From Campylobacterota bacterium (GTDB lineage Bacteria > Campylobacterota > Campylobacteria > Campylobacterales > Sulfurimonadaceae), in the NCBI GenBank assembly GCA_040752835.1, contig JBFMGG010000006.1, positions 1 through 64,000 on the forward strand: 64,000 nt of DNA, read 5' to 3'. The notes under the pieces are model-generated. The model was not told where the DNA came from. It saw only the letters and a list, made by a program, of their open reading frames with translations, and did no database searches. This document shows, in pieces, positions 56,501-64,000 of this stretch. Numbering within the stretch: the stretch's first letter is position 1; the number at the start of each line of letters is the position of its first letter. The position numbers were made by a program, and so were the translations under genes.

Positions 56501-56602
56501 CGAGCCCCCTTTCCGAACGGTTTTAACCGATTGTACCATTTTCCGCTCAAGATTTTTTTCTCCCTGCCGATATGGCTGATTCAATTTCGAACAAGTGCTA
56601 CC

Positions 56603-56803
56603 ATGAGAACAACCAAACTTTTTGCCCGATTTATCACCTTTTTTCTGCTGCTCCTTTTCGGCATGGCCATCGGAGCCAAAAGCGGAGGGCTCGATACCTT
56701 CCGCTTTACCCTCCTGATCCTCGTCCTCAGCGGCCTGACGTTCCTGCACATCAAAACGATGCGCAAAAAATTCGCACGCTTTCAGCCGCCCGCAATCAGC
56801 TGA
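56603..56803 (+). CDS. Small two-span membrane protein
   Basis: 66 residues: a basic start, two hydrophobic segments (FITFFLLLLFGMAIGA and FTLLILVLSGLTFLHI) and a basic tail KTMRKKFARF. No family recognised. The frame is open far upstream, but only as an antisense of the cyclase gene; this ATG lies past the cyclase promoter. The ribosome site is weak. It could be a real small membrane protein transcribed divergently from the cyclase gene. Confidence 0.5.
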   Translation: MRTTKLFARFITFFLLLLFGMAIGAKSGGLDTFRFTLLILVLSGLTFLHIKTMRKKFARFQPPAIS

Positions 56804-56818
56804 ACCGTTTCGGCGACG

Positions 56819-57688
56819 TCACTCTTTGGCTTCGGCCTTTTTACGGCTGACGAAGGTGAGGATCGCCATCGAAACGATCAGTATCCCCACCCCGCTGAGC
56901 AGGTAGAGGGCGTAGTTCATCTGGCCGATATCGTTGATCGCGACTTTGAACACCACCATCAGCGACTCGATCGACAGGGCGATGATGATTGAGGTGAGAA
57001 ACTTCGTCAGCGTCGCGTACTCGTTCCCCTCTTCGAGTGTCAGGGAACGGAAGAACACCTCTTTTTCGAGGATCGTTTTCGCCAGGTCGTAGATCGCGAT
57101 CGCCAGCGTGATCCCGATGATCGATTTAAAAACGTGCTGGAGCATCTCGTCGCCGAACGAGGAAAGCGCCTTGACGAATCCGACAAGGCCGTACACTCCC
57201 AAAAAGAGGGCGAGCAGCACCAGTCCGCCGCCGAGCATCGCATAGACCCATACCGAAAGTTTCGAAATAAGCCGGTCGCTGTCGATCAGGTGCATCCTGG
57301 TCATCACCGAAACAAGATCGAGGTCGAATACGACCACCGTCCCGTCGGCAAAACGCCGTGCGACCGACACCTTGGGCTGGCCCGAATGGGCGCAGATGTA
57401 GGGATTGGAGACGTAATTCCCGTGCTCGTCGAAGCGGATACGGTTGATAAAATACCCTTTATCGGCCCCTTTCATCGACGTATCGTGGGCGTTGCGGCGC
57501 CATGTGGGGGTGATCTGCACCCCCTGCGCGTCGATGACGTAGAGATCGCTCAGACAGGGGAGGTTTTTGAACGTCGCGCGCACCTGCGACTCGTCGAATT
57601 GCGCGTAGGGCTTGTCACTGATCGTCGTGAGCAAAAAAGCCTCCACCGTCTCGCGGTTGGTGCGGTAAATCTGCATCATTTGTTTCAT
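56819..57688 (-). CDS. PDC/Cache-type sensor protein with membrane domain and no visible output
   Basis: 289 residues. Residues 1-125 resemble a PDC (Cache) ligand-binding region (LSDLYVIDAQGVQITPTWRRNAHD, KGYFINRIRFDEHGNYVSNPYICAHSGQPKVSVARRF). Three to four membrane spans fill the rest (about 145-170, 185-205, 235-255, 262-282). No kinase, GGDEF or methyl-accepting domain is attached. A TATAAT box on the minus strand (57726-57721) precedes it. It may regulate a partner by direct contact; similar proteins occur in Campylobacterota. Confidence 0.75.
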   Translation of the reverse strand: MKQMMQIYRTNRETVEAFLLTTISDKPYAQFDESQVRATFKNLPCLSDLYVIDAQGVQITPTWRRNAHDTSMKGADKGYFINRIRFDEHGNYVSNPYICAHSGQPKVSVARRFADGTVVVFDLDLVSVMTRMHLIDSDRLISKLSVWVYAMLGGGLVLLALFLGVYGLVGFVKALSSFGDEMLQHVFKSIIGITLAIAIYDLAKTILEKEVFFRSLTLEEGNEYATLTKFLTSIIIALSIESLMVVFKVAINDIGQMNYALYLLSGVGILIVSMAILTFVSRKKAEAKE

Positions 57689-57777
57689 AATGGGGCTGTC
57701 CTGGTCTGTTGATGACGTTTATTATAGTCAAAACCCCCTTTTCACAGTAAAATTTCAATCATCGCAAGGAAATTATC

Positions 57778-58353
57778 ATGCTCAGACAACCGATTGTGTC
57801 CCTTTTTGCTACGTTTGCCCTCGCCGGTGCCGTCCATGCCGCCGAAAACACGACGGCTTGGGAACTTTTCGGATGGATGGAGGATGCCCTCGTCGGCGAA
57901 TGGAAACTCTCCCCCGCCCACGCCCAAAGCGGCACCGAATCGTACAAACACAAAGCGGTACTTCCCCTGGTCGGTACCGACGCGACGGGAATGGCGTTTA
58001 AACTCATCGGGGGCGAAGTGACGATTCAGGAAGATCTGCTCCCCGCGACCTCCAAGCAGATGGTAACGATGTACCATTGCAAAGACATCGCCTGCACCAA
58101 TCTTAAAGCGACCCATTACTGCTCCAAGCAAAACCAGCCCGAGTTTCTCGCCAACCTCCGCGAAAGCACCCCGCAACGGATCGTGTTCGACTGCGACATG
58201 AGCACCGAGCTGTGCAATTCGGAGGAAGACCACATCCACCGTATCGTCCACGAACTCAGCGATGAGGGCAAACACCTCAAAAGCTCCTATTTCGCGTGGA
58301 AAGACAAAAAACTCCACACGACCCACTCGATTTACCATTTCGACCGCAAATGA
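57778..58353 (+). CDS. Secreted protein of unknown function with several cysteines
   Basis: 191 residues with a signal peptide (ending GAVHAAE). The mature part has five cysteines (CKDIACTNLKATHYC, CDMSTELC), which could form disulfides in the periplasm. Family not recognised. An AAGGAAA site precedes the ATG, and the stop overlaps the start of the MtfA-like gene (ATGA), so the two are co-expressed. Confidence 0.75.
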   Translation: MLRQPIVSLFATFALAGAVHAAENTTAWELFGWMEDALVGEWKLSPAHAQSGTESYKHKAVLPLVGTDATGMAFKLIGGEVTIQEDLLPATSKQMVTMYHCKDIACTNLKATHYCSKQNQPEFLANLRESTPQRIVFDCDMSTELCNSEEDHIHRIVHELSDEGKHLKSSYFAWKDKKLHTTHSIYHFDRK

Positions 58354-59210
58354 ATTACTACGGCGCCCTTTTCTGGATCGTAGCGGCCCTCGGAAGTGCG
58401 GCATTCGCATCGTATGCCCTCTATCGCCTCTTCAGACGCAGAGAACTTTCGCGGATCGACGCACTCCCTTTTCCTGCCGAATACGAAACCATCCTTGCAT
58501 CCACCCCCCATTTTCCGAAACTGGCAGAAGAGGATCGGCAGGAGATGCGCCGCAGAATTCTCCGTTTTATCCATACCAAGGATTTTGTGGGGATCGGTAC
58601 CCGCATCGACGATGAGATGCGGGTTCTCATCGCCTTTTACGCCTCGCTGCTGCTGATCCGCAAAAACGCCCCCCTTCCCTATCCCCATCTCTCCACGATC
58701 CTGATCTATCCCGATTCGGTCGTCATCGAACAAAACCGCAACGACGGGGGGGTGGTCACGAGCGAAGAGGTGGCCATCGACGGCCAGTCGGCGGACGGTA
58801 CGGTCATCATTACGTGGGACGCCGCGCGGGCCGAAGCGCTGGAAATGGGAGACTACAATCTGATCCTCCACGAATTCGCCCACGAAATCGATTTCATGAA
58901 CGGCGAAATCGACGGCGTTCCGCCGATGGCGCAGGAGCACTATCTAGCGTGGATCGACGTGTTCGACCGCGAATTCGAGACCCTCGAAGCGCTCGTGCGG
59001 GACCATTCGCAGCTGGGGAAATACGAGCTGTTCGGAGCCGACGCCGCACTGGATGAAGCGGAGTTTTTCGCCGTTGCGACGGAGCGGTTTTTCGGTGCGG
59101 CGGAAGATTTCAAAGAGGACTTCGGCGAGCTGTATGAGCGGCTGCGCACCTTTTATGGGATCGACGCCGCCGAGCTGTTTTCGCAAAGCGACAGTGCGCC
59201 GATCCGTTAA
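58350..59210 (+). CDS. MtfA-like zinc peptidase
   Basis: 286 residues from the ATG at 58350. One N-terminal membrane span (about 5-25) anchors it, then an MtfA-type domain with the zinc motif HEFAHEIDF and a downstream glutamate-rich helix (EFFAVATERFFGAAEDFKEDF). E. coli MtfA is a cytosolic peptidase that also binds the Mlc repressor; here the membrane anchor is an addition. Coupled with the secreted cysteine protein upstream. Confidence 0.86.
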   Translation: MNYYGALFWIVAALGSAAFASYALYRLFRRRELSRIDALPFPAEYETILASTPHFPKLAEEDRQEMRRRILRFIHTKDFVGIGTRIDDEMRVLIAFYASLLLIRKNAPLPYPHLSTILIYPDSVVIEQNRNDGGVVTSEEVAIDGQSADGTVIITWDAARAEALEMGDYNLILHEFAHEIDFMNGEIDGVPPMAQEHYLAWIDVFDREFETLEALVRDHSQLGKYELFGADAALDEAEFFAVATERFFGAAEDFKEDFGELYERLRTFYGIDAAELFSQSDSAPIR

Positions 59211-59232
59211 GAAAACTTTATGCCCCCGAAGA

Positions 59233-59238
59233 TATAAT
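59233..59238 (+). promoter_or_regulatory. TATAAT box for the lipoprotein gene
   Basis: TATAAT 58 bp before the ATG at 59296, in the short gap after the peptidase stop. Confidence 0.5.
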
Positions 59239-59295
59239 CGTTCCATACGCATTGATTCACGTTTCGACCGTCTCATCCGACACAAGGGGGTCATA

Positions 59296-60108
59296 ATGAT
59301 TCATCCCGCCTATTTTCGGCGATTGCCGAACGGTTCTTCACTCCGCTTTCCTCTCGCCGCCGCGCTTCTCGTCTTTGGGATGAGCGGATGTGCCGAGGTT
59401 TTCCCCTTCGACGGTTTCGGTACCAAAAGCATCGTCAGCACTGAAGCAACCACCAAAGCGAAAATGATTCCGCTGGAAAATCCGATGCCCGTCCGGACGA
59501 TCGAGACGTACGACCCCGTGCTCAAAAAACGGGTGGAAACGGACGTGTTGTCGCTCAGCTCGGCGGAGATACGCAAACGCCTCACCAGTACCGAAACGAT
59601 CGTGACCATCGAAAAACGGGACAAATCGGGCTCTTTGACCTATTTCGGATCGGGGGGAAAAGTGTCCCGCGGCAGCTACAAGGTGACGTTTGACTACGTC
59701 AACTATACGACCCAGAACCTTTCGTTCAGCGATTCGGGCAAAACTTCCGCGCTGGGGAGAATCGGGGTGGGGCTGCGGATCACGGCCGATCTGGAAACCG
59801 CTTCGGACGGCGTTGATCTCAGCGGCCTCCTCCCCATCGGGCTGGCGGCGCAGGATGGAAAAGTGACGGGAAGGCTGAGTTTTCTCGTCTACGGCATCAG
59901 CAACGACAAGGTCGCGATGTCGGTCCCCTCCCAGTCGATTCTCGACGTCAGCTCGATCCAGAAATCGTTCGAAGCGGCCGCGGCCGTACGGGTGTTGTTC
60001 GGACTCGAAGAGACGCAGCTCGAACCGTATCTGATCGGTATCGCCGACGTCGCCCCCTCGGTCGCGTACGACGCGATGCAAGCGGGAACGCTGAAACTGC
60101 TCTACTAG
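59296..60108 (+). CDS. Lipoprotein of unknown function
   Basis: 270 residues from the ATG at 59296 (AAGGGGG upstream; earlier open frame overlaps the peptidase gene and is ignored). Signal peptide with lipobox GMSGC at about residues 28-32. The mature part is beta-rich with no recognised family; it reads like an outer-membrane-associated lipoprotein. It has its own TATAAT box and converges on the small membrane gene 7 bp away. Confidence 0.78.
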   Translation: MIHPAYFRRLPNGSSLRFPLAAALLVFGMSGCAEVFPFDGFGTKSIVSTEATTKAKMIPLENPMPVRTIETYDPVLKKRVETDVLSLSSAEIRKRLTSTETIVTIEKRDKSGSLTYFGSGGKVSRGSYKVTFDYVNYTTQNLSFSDSGKTSALGRIGVGLRITADLETASDGVDLSGLLPIGLAAQDGKVTGRLSFLVYGISNDKVAMSVPSQSILDVSSIQKSFEAAAAVRVLFGLEETQLEPYLIGIADVAPSVAYDAMQAGTLKLLY

Positions 60109-60115
60109 TCGGCGG

Positions 60116-60427
60116 CTAAAAAAAGAGCCACACCAGCAAGGCGATCCCGATGGCGAGATTCACCCAGCTACCCCCTTCGCCGAACAGCATCACGAGCAGA
60201 TCGTAATATTGGCGTTCGACGTACGAAACAGTATGGGGTAGCTGTGCTTTGGCATACGCCGCGATCTCCGTTCCCCAGATAAACGCAACGATTTCGGGGA
60301 GGATCAGGAAAACGGCAACCCCCAAAAAGCCCCAGAGCGACTTTTCGGGCTTCATGGAACGCAGGGCGTTGCGGGCGGCGGGATTTTGCGCGAGCGAACG
60401 CGCTTTGGCTTTTAATTTCTCTTTCAT
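60116..60427 (-). CDS. Small membrane protein, possibly leaderless
   Basis: 103 residues: a basic N-terminus (MKEKLKAKARSLAQNPAARNALRSMKPEKS), one span at about 30-50 and another at the C-terminus (LAIGIALLVWLFF). Family not recognised. The ATG follows the minus-strand TATAAT box by only 7 bases and has no ribosome site, so the transcript may start at the initiation codon. Confidence 0.68.
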   Translation of the reverse strand: MKEKLKAKARSLAQNPAARNALRSMKPEKSLWGFLGVAVFLILPEIVAFIWGTEIAAYAKAQLPHTVSYVERQYYDLLVMLFGEGGSWVNLAIGIALLVWLFF

Positions 60428-60434
60428 GGGCGAA

Positions 60435-60488
60435 ATTATAACCGATCACCCCGGCGATTGAAACGGCTCAAGCCCGATGCGCTATAAT
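60435..60488. promoter_or_regulatory. Divergent TATAAT promoters
   Basis: A minus-strand TATAAT (60440-60435) drives the small membrane protein, and a plus-strand TATAAT (60483-60488) drives the polysaccharide deacetylase 29 bp downstream. Confidence 0.62.
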
Positions 60489-60517
60489 GGTCCTTTATTT
60501 TCAACCGAAACGGCCCG

Positions 60518-61309
60518 ATGACGACGCGACTGACTGTTTTTCTGACCCTGCTTCTGCAGCTTTTTCTTTTTGCCGCTCCCCGATACGAAATCCGCGGGGA
60601 ATCTGCGATGCTCGACGCCAACATGAGCCGTTTTCTGCAGCACTGGCGCACTTCTACGACCGCTCCCATCCGGGAAGGGAATTACACCAACGTGCGGCTC
60701 TGCGCCGATTGCGGCGATACCAAAACCGTCGCCCTCACCTTCGACGATTCCCCCGACGAAAATACGACGTTCGCGATTCTCGACGTCCTCAAACGCTACG
60801 ACGTCAAAGCGAGCTTTTTCATGATTGCCGCTCCGATGAATGACCTCAACGCCACCGCGGTGAAACGGGCACACGACGAGGGGCACCTGGTCCTCAACCA
60901 CAGTTTTACCCATCCGCGCCTCACCGTCTTGCCGCCCGAACGGCTTATCGGCGAGATCCGAACGGCTTCGGAAAAAATCGCTTCGATCACCGGACGTTTC
61001 CCCCGTCTCGTGCGTCCCCCCTACGGTTCGATCAGCCGATCCGTCGTCGACACCCTCAACGCCGAAGGGTACACTACCGTTTTATGGTCTCTCGACTCGC
61101 TTGACTGGGTCATCAAAGACCCTCTCGAAATCGAGCGCAACGTGATTGCCAACGTCCGTCCCGGCGACATCGTCCTGATGCACAGCTCACGGTCCAATAC
61201 CGCGACCGCCAAAGCGCTGGGACCCATCATCGAACGGCTGCGGGCGATGGGGTATCGGTTCGAAACCCTGGACCGCCACCTGGGGGTCGAGAGCTACCGT
61301 GACCGATAG
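60518..61309 (+). CDS. Polysaccharide deacetylase (NodB domain)
   Basis: 263 residues with a signal peptide (LTVFLTLLLQLFLFAAP). NodB motifs in order: VALTFDDSPDENTTF (catalytic and metal aspartates), NHSFTHPRLT (metal histidines), RPPYGSISRS and LWSLDSLDWV, with LMHS near the end supplying the late histidine. It would remove N-acetyl groups from peptidoglycan or an exopolysaccharide in the periplasm. A C. jejuni or Helicobacter PgdA-like role is possible but the substrate is open. Confidence 0.9.
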   Translation: MTTRLTVFLTLLLQLFLFAAPRYEIRGESAMLDANMSRFLQHWRTSTTAPIREGNYTNVRLCADCGDTKTVALTFDDSPDENTTFAILDVLKRYDVKASFFMIAAPMNDLNATAVKRAHDEGHLVLNHSFTHPRLTVLPPERLIGEIRTASEKIASITGRFPRLVRPPYGSISRSVVDTLNAEGYTTVLWSLDSLDWVIKDPLEIERNVIANVRPGDIVLMHSSRSNTATAKALGPIIERLRAMGYRFETLDRHLGVESYRDR

Positions 61310-61407
61310 CTAAACGGAAGCTTATAGATTTATAATTATTTATAATATGGTTACTGCGTTAATATTGTTTGTTCTATGATGATTCCATCCCATCCAAGGA
61401 GTCATCC

Positions 61408-61890
61408 ATGCTACGCCATTTTGCCCTGGTATGTGCTCTCATCACCCTCCCGTTCGTTCCTGCCGGAGCGGTCGAATACGACGGTGAAAAAAGCTACCTG
61501 CTCGAAACCAAATACGATGTCTGCATTGTCCCTCCGCAGATTAACGACGCGATCGCCAAAGGGGTTAAAGTAATTGATCTCAAACAGGCCCGGGCCCTAC
61601 ACGACCAGAAAGCCCATTTTTACGACGCGCGGGAAAAACGCCATTTCCATAAATCCCGGATCAAAGGGGCCAAGCCCGTTCATTTCGACGTCTCCAAAGC
61701 CGAATACATGGTGATCGAACTGCCACGGGAAAAAGAGCAGCCGCTCGTGTTCTACTGCTACGGCGAATCGTGTGCCAACTCGTACGAAGCGGCACTCGCG
61801 GTGCGAAAACTCGGCCATAAAAACGTCTACTGGTTCCTCAACGGTTTCAACGAATGGAAAGAAAAAGGATACCCGCTCGAAGAGCGCTAA
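61408..61890 (+). CDS. Second secreted rhodanese-domain protein
   Basis: 160 residues from the ATG at 61408 (AAGGAG upstream). Signal peptide ending PAGAVE, then a rhodanese fold with HFYDAREKRHFHKSRIKGAKPVHFDV and the active loop CYGESCANSYEAALAVRKLGHKNVYWFLNGFNEWKEKGYPL. A second cysteine lies in the active loop, unlike the loop of the rhodanese at 38744. Own AT-rich upstream region of about 100 bp. Confidence 0.86.
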   Translation: MLRHFALVCALITLPFVPAGAVEYDGEKSYLLETKYDVCIVPPQINDAIAKGVKVIDLKQARALHDQKAHFYDAREKRHFHKSRIKGAKPVHFDVSKAEYMVIELPREKEQPLVFYCYGESCANSYEAALAVRKLGHKNVYWFLNGFNEWKEKGYPLEER

Positions 61891-61923
61891 AACGTCCTCA
61901 ACGTATCAAGAGGTAAATCACGC

Positions 61924-61981
61924 TATAATGCGGCCATCATTTGCGCGTTCGGTCTGCGCTTGAGTCTTCCCCATTGGCCGC
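61924..61981 (+). promoter_or_regulatory. Promoter and structured 5' leader of the helicase-like repeat gene
   Basis: TATAAT (61924-61929) is followed by a leader of about 90 bases. GCGGCCA (61930-61936) pairs with TGGCCGC (61975-61981), enclosing an inner GCGC/GCGC hairpin (61943-61959). The arms start right at the expected transcription start, so the stem would sit at the 5' end of the mRNA. Long folded leaders are common on cold-shock RNA helicase genes. Confidence 0.5.
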
Positions 61982-62023
61982 TTATCCGCCCTCACCTCGA
62001 GGTCAATATTTCAAGGACTTTCC

Positions 62024-63055
62024 ATGTCATTAACCATCAAACGTCAAAACCACCGTATCCACCCCTGCGACGCTGCCCGTAAAAACGAACTTCTTTCCCA
62101 TCTGGCCGCGCGTTACGGGAACAAAAAAATCCTCGTCGTTACTGCCGGCAGCACCGATGCCGTCGTCCTTCCCGAAGCGGCGAATATCGCATTGCTCAAT
62201 GATGCGGCACTCGCAGCCTCAGGCGCCGGCGAATACGATCTCCTCATCAGTTACGATCTCCCCGAAAAAGCCCTCGTGTACATGGCGCGTATCCCCAAAA
62301 CACGTGAATTCGCCCTCGTGCTGATGGACGCCGAAGAGCAAAAACGTCTCTATCCCATCGAAACGCTGCTGGGACGGACGATCATCCAGGAGGTGATCGA
62401 AGGGTTTGAACCCTCTTTCGGCATCGCCGCGGAAAAAAAGGAGAAAGAAGAGGCCAAAACCCGACGTGCCGCACGCGATGAAGAAAACGCAAAACGCGAT
62501 GCACGCCCCAAACGGGATTTCAAACCGCGTTCGGAGAAGTCCCGAGAGGATAAGAGAGGGTTTAAAAACGACCAACCGAGCGATCGGTGGGCCCCCAAAG
62601 ACAAAAAACCGCGATTCCTGGGCAAAGACGAAAACGGCAAAGCGATTTTCGAGGGGAAAACCCGCGATCGCAACCACTACATCGACGGTACGCCCCGGAC
62701 CGAAGCGGAAAAAGCCTATAAAACCCCCTACGGAAGCAAACCGAAGTTTTACGGAAAAGAAGCAAAAAGTGCCGATAAAACGGCCTCGGCCAAAGAGAAA
62801 AAAGAGTTCGTCAAAGGGGAAAAGAAACCTTTTGGAGACAAAAAGCCTTATGGCGACAAAAAGCCCTACGCGGAGAAAAAATCTTTCGGGGAGAAAAAAC
62901 CCTACGGAGACAAAAAGGGGTTCAGTGACAAAAAACCCTACGGCGGTAAAAAACCCGCCGGCGACAAACCGTCTTCCTCATCTCCCGCAGAGCCAAAACG
63001 CCCTCCCCGCCGCATTACCGTCAAATCTCTCAAACCCGCGGAAGGGAAAGAGTAG
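62024..63055 (+). CDS. Degenerate DEAD-box helicase C-terminal-like domain with basic hexapeptide-repeat tail
   Basis: 343 residues. Residues 15-130 track the second RecA domain of DEAD-box helicases: RKNELLSHLAARYGNKKILVVTAGS (motif IV region), YDLLISYDLPEKALVYMARIPKTREFALVLMDAEEQ (the YDLP...Y.HRIGRTGR region with motif VI lost) and RLYPIETLLG. The N-terminal RecA domain and motif V are absent, so it cannot hydrolyse ATP. The rest is highly basic, with eight hexapeptides of the type KKPYGD at about residues 267-314, suited to RNA binding. I do not know a named family. Likely an RNA-binding or ribosome-linked protein. Confidence 0.68.
   Translation: MSLTIKRQNHRIHPCDAARKNELLSHLAARYGNKKILVVTAGSTDAVVLPEAANIALLNDAALAASGAGEYDLLISYDLPEKALVYMARIPKTREFALVLMDAEEQKRLYPIETLLGRTIIQEVIEGFEPSFGIAAEKKEKEEAKTRRAARDEENAKRDARPKRDFKPRSEKSREDKRGFKNDQPSDRWAPKDKKPRFLGKDENGKAIFEGKTRDRNHYIDGTPRTEAEKAYKTPYGSKPKFYGKEAKSADKTASAKEKKEFVKGEKKPFGDKKPYGDKKPYAEKKSFGEKKPYGDKKGFSDKKPYGGKKPAGDKPSSSSPAEPKRPPRRITVKSLKPAEGKE
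62822..62965 (+). repeat. Eight tandem hexapeptide-coding repeats (KKPYGD type)
   Basis: Eighteen-base units encode KKPFGD, KKPYGD, KKPYAE, KKSFGE, KKPYGD, KKGFSD, KKPYGG and KKPAGD. Third-base differences between units show they are not a very recent slippage expansion. Confidence 0.85.
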
Positions 63056-63064
63056 GCTCTTTCC
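63045..63064. terminator. Shared inverted repeat between convergent genes
   Basis: GGAAAGAG-TAGG-CTCTTTCC is a perfect 8-bp stem covering both stop codons region of the repeat protein and ycaO. It could end transcription from both sides, though T-runs are short. Confidence 0.5.
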
Positions 63065-64000
63065 TAACGAACCATCAGCGCTTTTTTCGCTTCGAGGCGG
63101 TCATACAGCCCGAGCATGTTGTGATAATGCTCGTGCAGCGTGACGTCGATCAGCGTGGACTCCCCGTTCAGGATACGGACCGCTTCGATCACCCGATCGC
63201 GTCCGAAAACGTTGAAAAGCGCTTCTTCATAGTCTTCCCACGCCTCGTCGCGCGAGCGCATCCGGATCAGCTCGGCGACGAGATGGCCCGTTTTGTTACC
63301 CGCAAATTCGAGCAGGGCAATCGCCTCTTCGTCGTTCCCCGCCAGAAGGTGCATCTGCGCTTTGAATTCGGCCATCGTGAAGTTACGTCGGAAAATTACT
63401 CCGATGTATTTCTCGACGTTGAGAGTGTCTTCGAGCGATTCGACGTTTTCAAGTACCTCTTCGGGATCGAACGCTTCGAAATCGAGCACCATCCGGCGGA
63501 TTTTTTTGCCGCTGTTTTTGTTGTTGTAGACCATGTCCTCGATCGGATAGACCTCCGAGAATCCCGGAACGACGATCTGGCACGAATAAAACCCGAGGTA
63601 ATCGTATTCGCGGACGTAGATCTCTTTGCCCTCCTCGCGGAGTATCCCGCACAGGTAGGCGTACTCTTCCTCGCTCGAGCCTCCCGTGTAATTCCACGGT
63701 GTGAAAGCGAAACTTTTTTTCGCACTCAAAAAGGGGAAGCCGAGTTTGCCGTTCGAATCGATAAAATGGGATTCGAGGTTGAAACTGTCGGCGACCAAGC
63801 TCATATCGAACGTCGGAACCTCGAACGCATCGAGTTCGGCAAGGGTCCGCCCCTGCATCAGTTCGGTCATCGTCCGCTCCAGCGACACCTGCAAAATCGG
63901 ATGGGAACCGAACGAAACGAACAGAGTCGAATTGGACGGGTTAATCAGCGAGATCGCGGTTACGGGGAACCGCCCCCCCAGTGACGCATCCAGTACCTCG
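63064..64000 (-). CDS. ycaO: YcaO-domain protein, 5' end outside the window
   Basis: The frame stays open to the right edge: 35 more codons (EVLDASLGGRFPVTAISLINPSN...FGSHPI) precede the TTG at 63894, so that TTG is not the start. The visible 312 residues are the C-terminal half of an E. coli-type YcaO: the ATP-fold segment QVSLERTMTELMQGRTLAEL, then a C-terminal helical repeat region (LLAGNDEEAIALLEFAGNKTGHLVAELIRMR). E. coli YcaO assists RimO in beta-methylthiolation of ribosomal protein S12. No RimO gene is visible in the window. Confidence 0.9.
   Translation of the reverse strand, partial: EVLDASLGGRFPVTAISLINPSNSTLFVSFGSHPILQVSLERTMTELMQGRTLAELDAFEVPTFDMSLVADSFNLESHFIDSNGKLGFPFLSAKKSFAFTPWNYTGGSSEEEYAYLCGILREEGKEIYVREYDYLGFYSCQIVVPGFSEVYPIEDMVYNNKNSGKKIRRMVLDFEAFDPEEVLENVESLEDTLNVEKYIGVIFRRNFTMAEFKAQMHLLAGNDEEAIALLEFAGNKTGHLVAELIRMRSRDEAWEDYEEALFNVFGRDRVIEAVRILNGESTLIDVTLHEHYHNMLGLYDRLEAKKALMVR

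Noticed and set aside
56501-56749. Longer N-terminus for the diguanylate cyclase
   Set aside because: The likely -10 box lies inside this stretch, and the downstream ATG at 56500 has the better ribosome site.
62822-62965. Tandem 18-bp repeats as a CRISPR array
   Set aside because: There are no spacers; the units are in frame and encode hexapeptides inside a gene.

Overview
The window reads as a chromosomal segment from the Campylobacterota (the former Epsilonproteobacteria). Supporting signs are a fused cytochrome c biogenesis protein CcsBA, a divergent RecO, a cytosolic chemoreceptor with a zinc-binding CZB tail, and gene orders that, from memory, match Campylobacter jejuni: dusB / membrane protein / dksA-like / rlmH / (thiE) / accD / inositol-phosphatase, and fliP facing glmU-coaBC-uppS-prepilin peptidase-LptF/G-truA. 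Base composition looks fairly GC-rich for the phylum, so a free-living sulfur- or hydrogen-oxidising genus is possible, but the sequence does not fix the genus. No tRNA, rRNA or CRISPR array was seen.

Layout. 1-8200 (minus strand) is a two-partner secretion locus: the TpsB transporter, a 2119-residue TpsA adhesin/exoprotein and a lipoprotein cut by the window edge, whose GTG start overlaps the TpsA stop. 8397-20106 (minus) holds ccsBA and a tight run TSUP permease-uvrA-HDOD-polA-gdhA. 20235-21915 (plus) holds flagellar genes (CheX-like, FliN, FliO-like). 21993-32869 (minus) is one long housekeeping run from gltB to dusB, covering nitrogen assimilation, fatty acid synthesis, thiamine, and rRNA/tRNA modification. 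33040-42967 mixes recO, an Rrf2 regulator with a DUF4395 membrane protein, a signalling cassette (kinase, CZB chemoreceptor, response regulator), a secreted rhodanese, lipid phosphatase plus DgkA, a coiled-coil SH3 protein and trmA. 42985-49587 is fliP divergent from a six-gene chain (glmU to truA) in which every junction overlaps. htpG follows.

The accessory part lies at 51.6-54.2 kb. It has a strikingly AT-rich lone P-loop ATPase, then a roughly 350-bp non-coding element built of stacked hairpins, then a HigB/HigA-type toxin-antitoxin pair preceded by a 23-codon leader ORF. A 12-bp motif that opens the hairpin element recurs just after the antitoxin.

From 54.2 kb to the end are ppiC, a stand-alone LexA-type S24 domain, a small GGDEF-like protein, a diguanylate cyclase, a PDC sensor protein, a secreted protein with an MtfA-like peptidase, a lipoprotein, a polysaccharide deacetylase, a second secreted rhodanese, an odd protein resembling an eroded DEAD-box helicase C-terminal domain with eight hexapeptide repeats, and a YcaO protein cut by the right edge. 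The best candidates for undescribed biology are the helicase-like repeat protein with its structured leader, the coupled lipoprotein behind TpsA, and the ATPase / hairpin element / toxin-antitoxin island.
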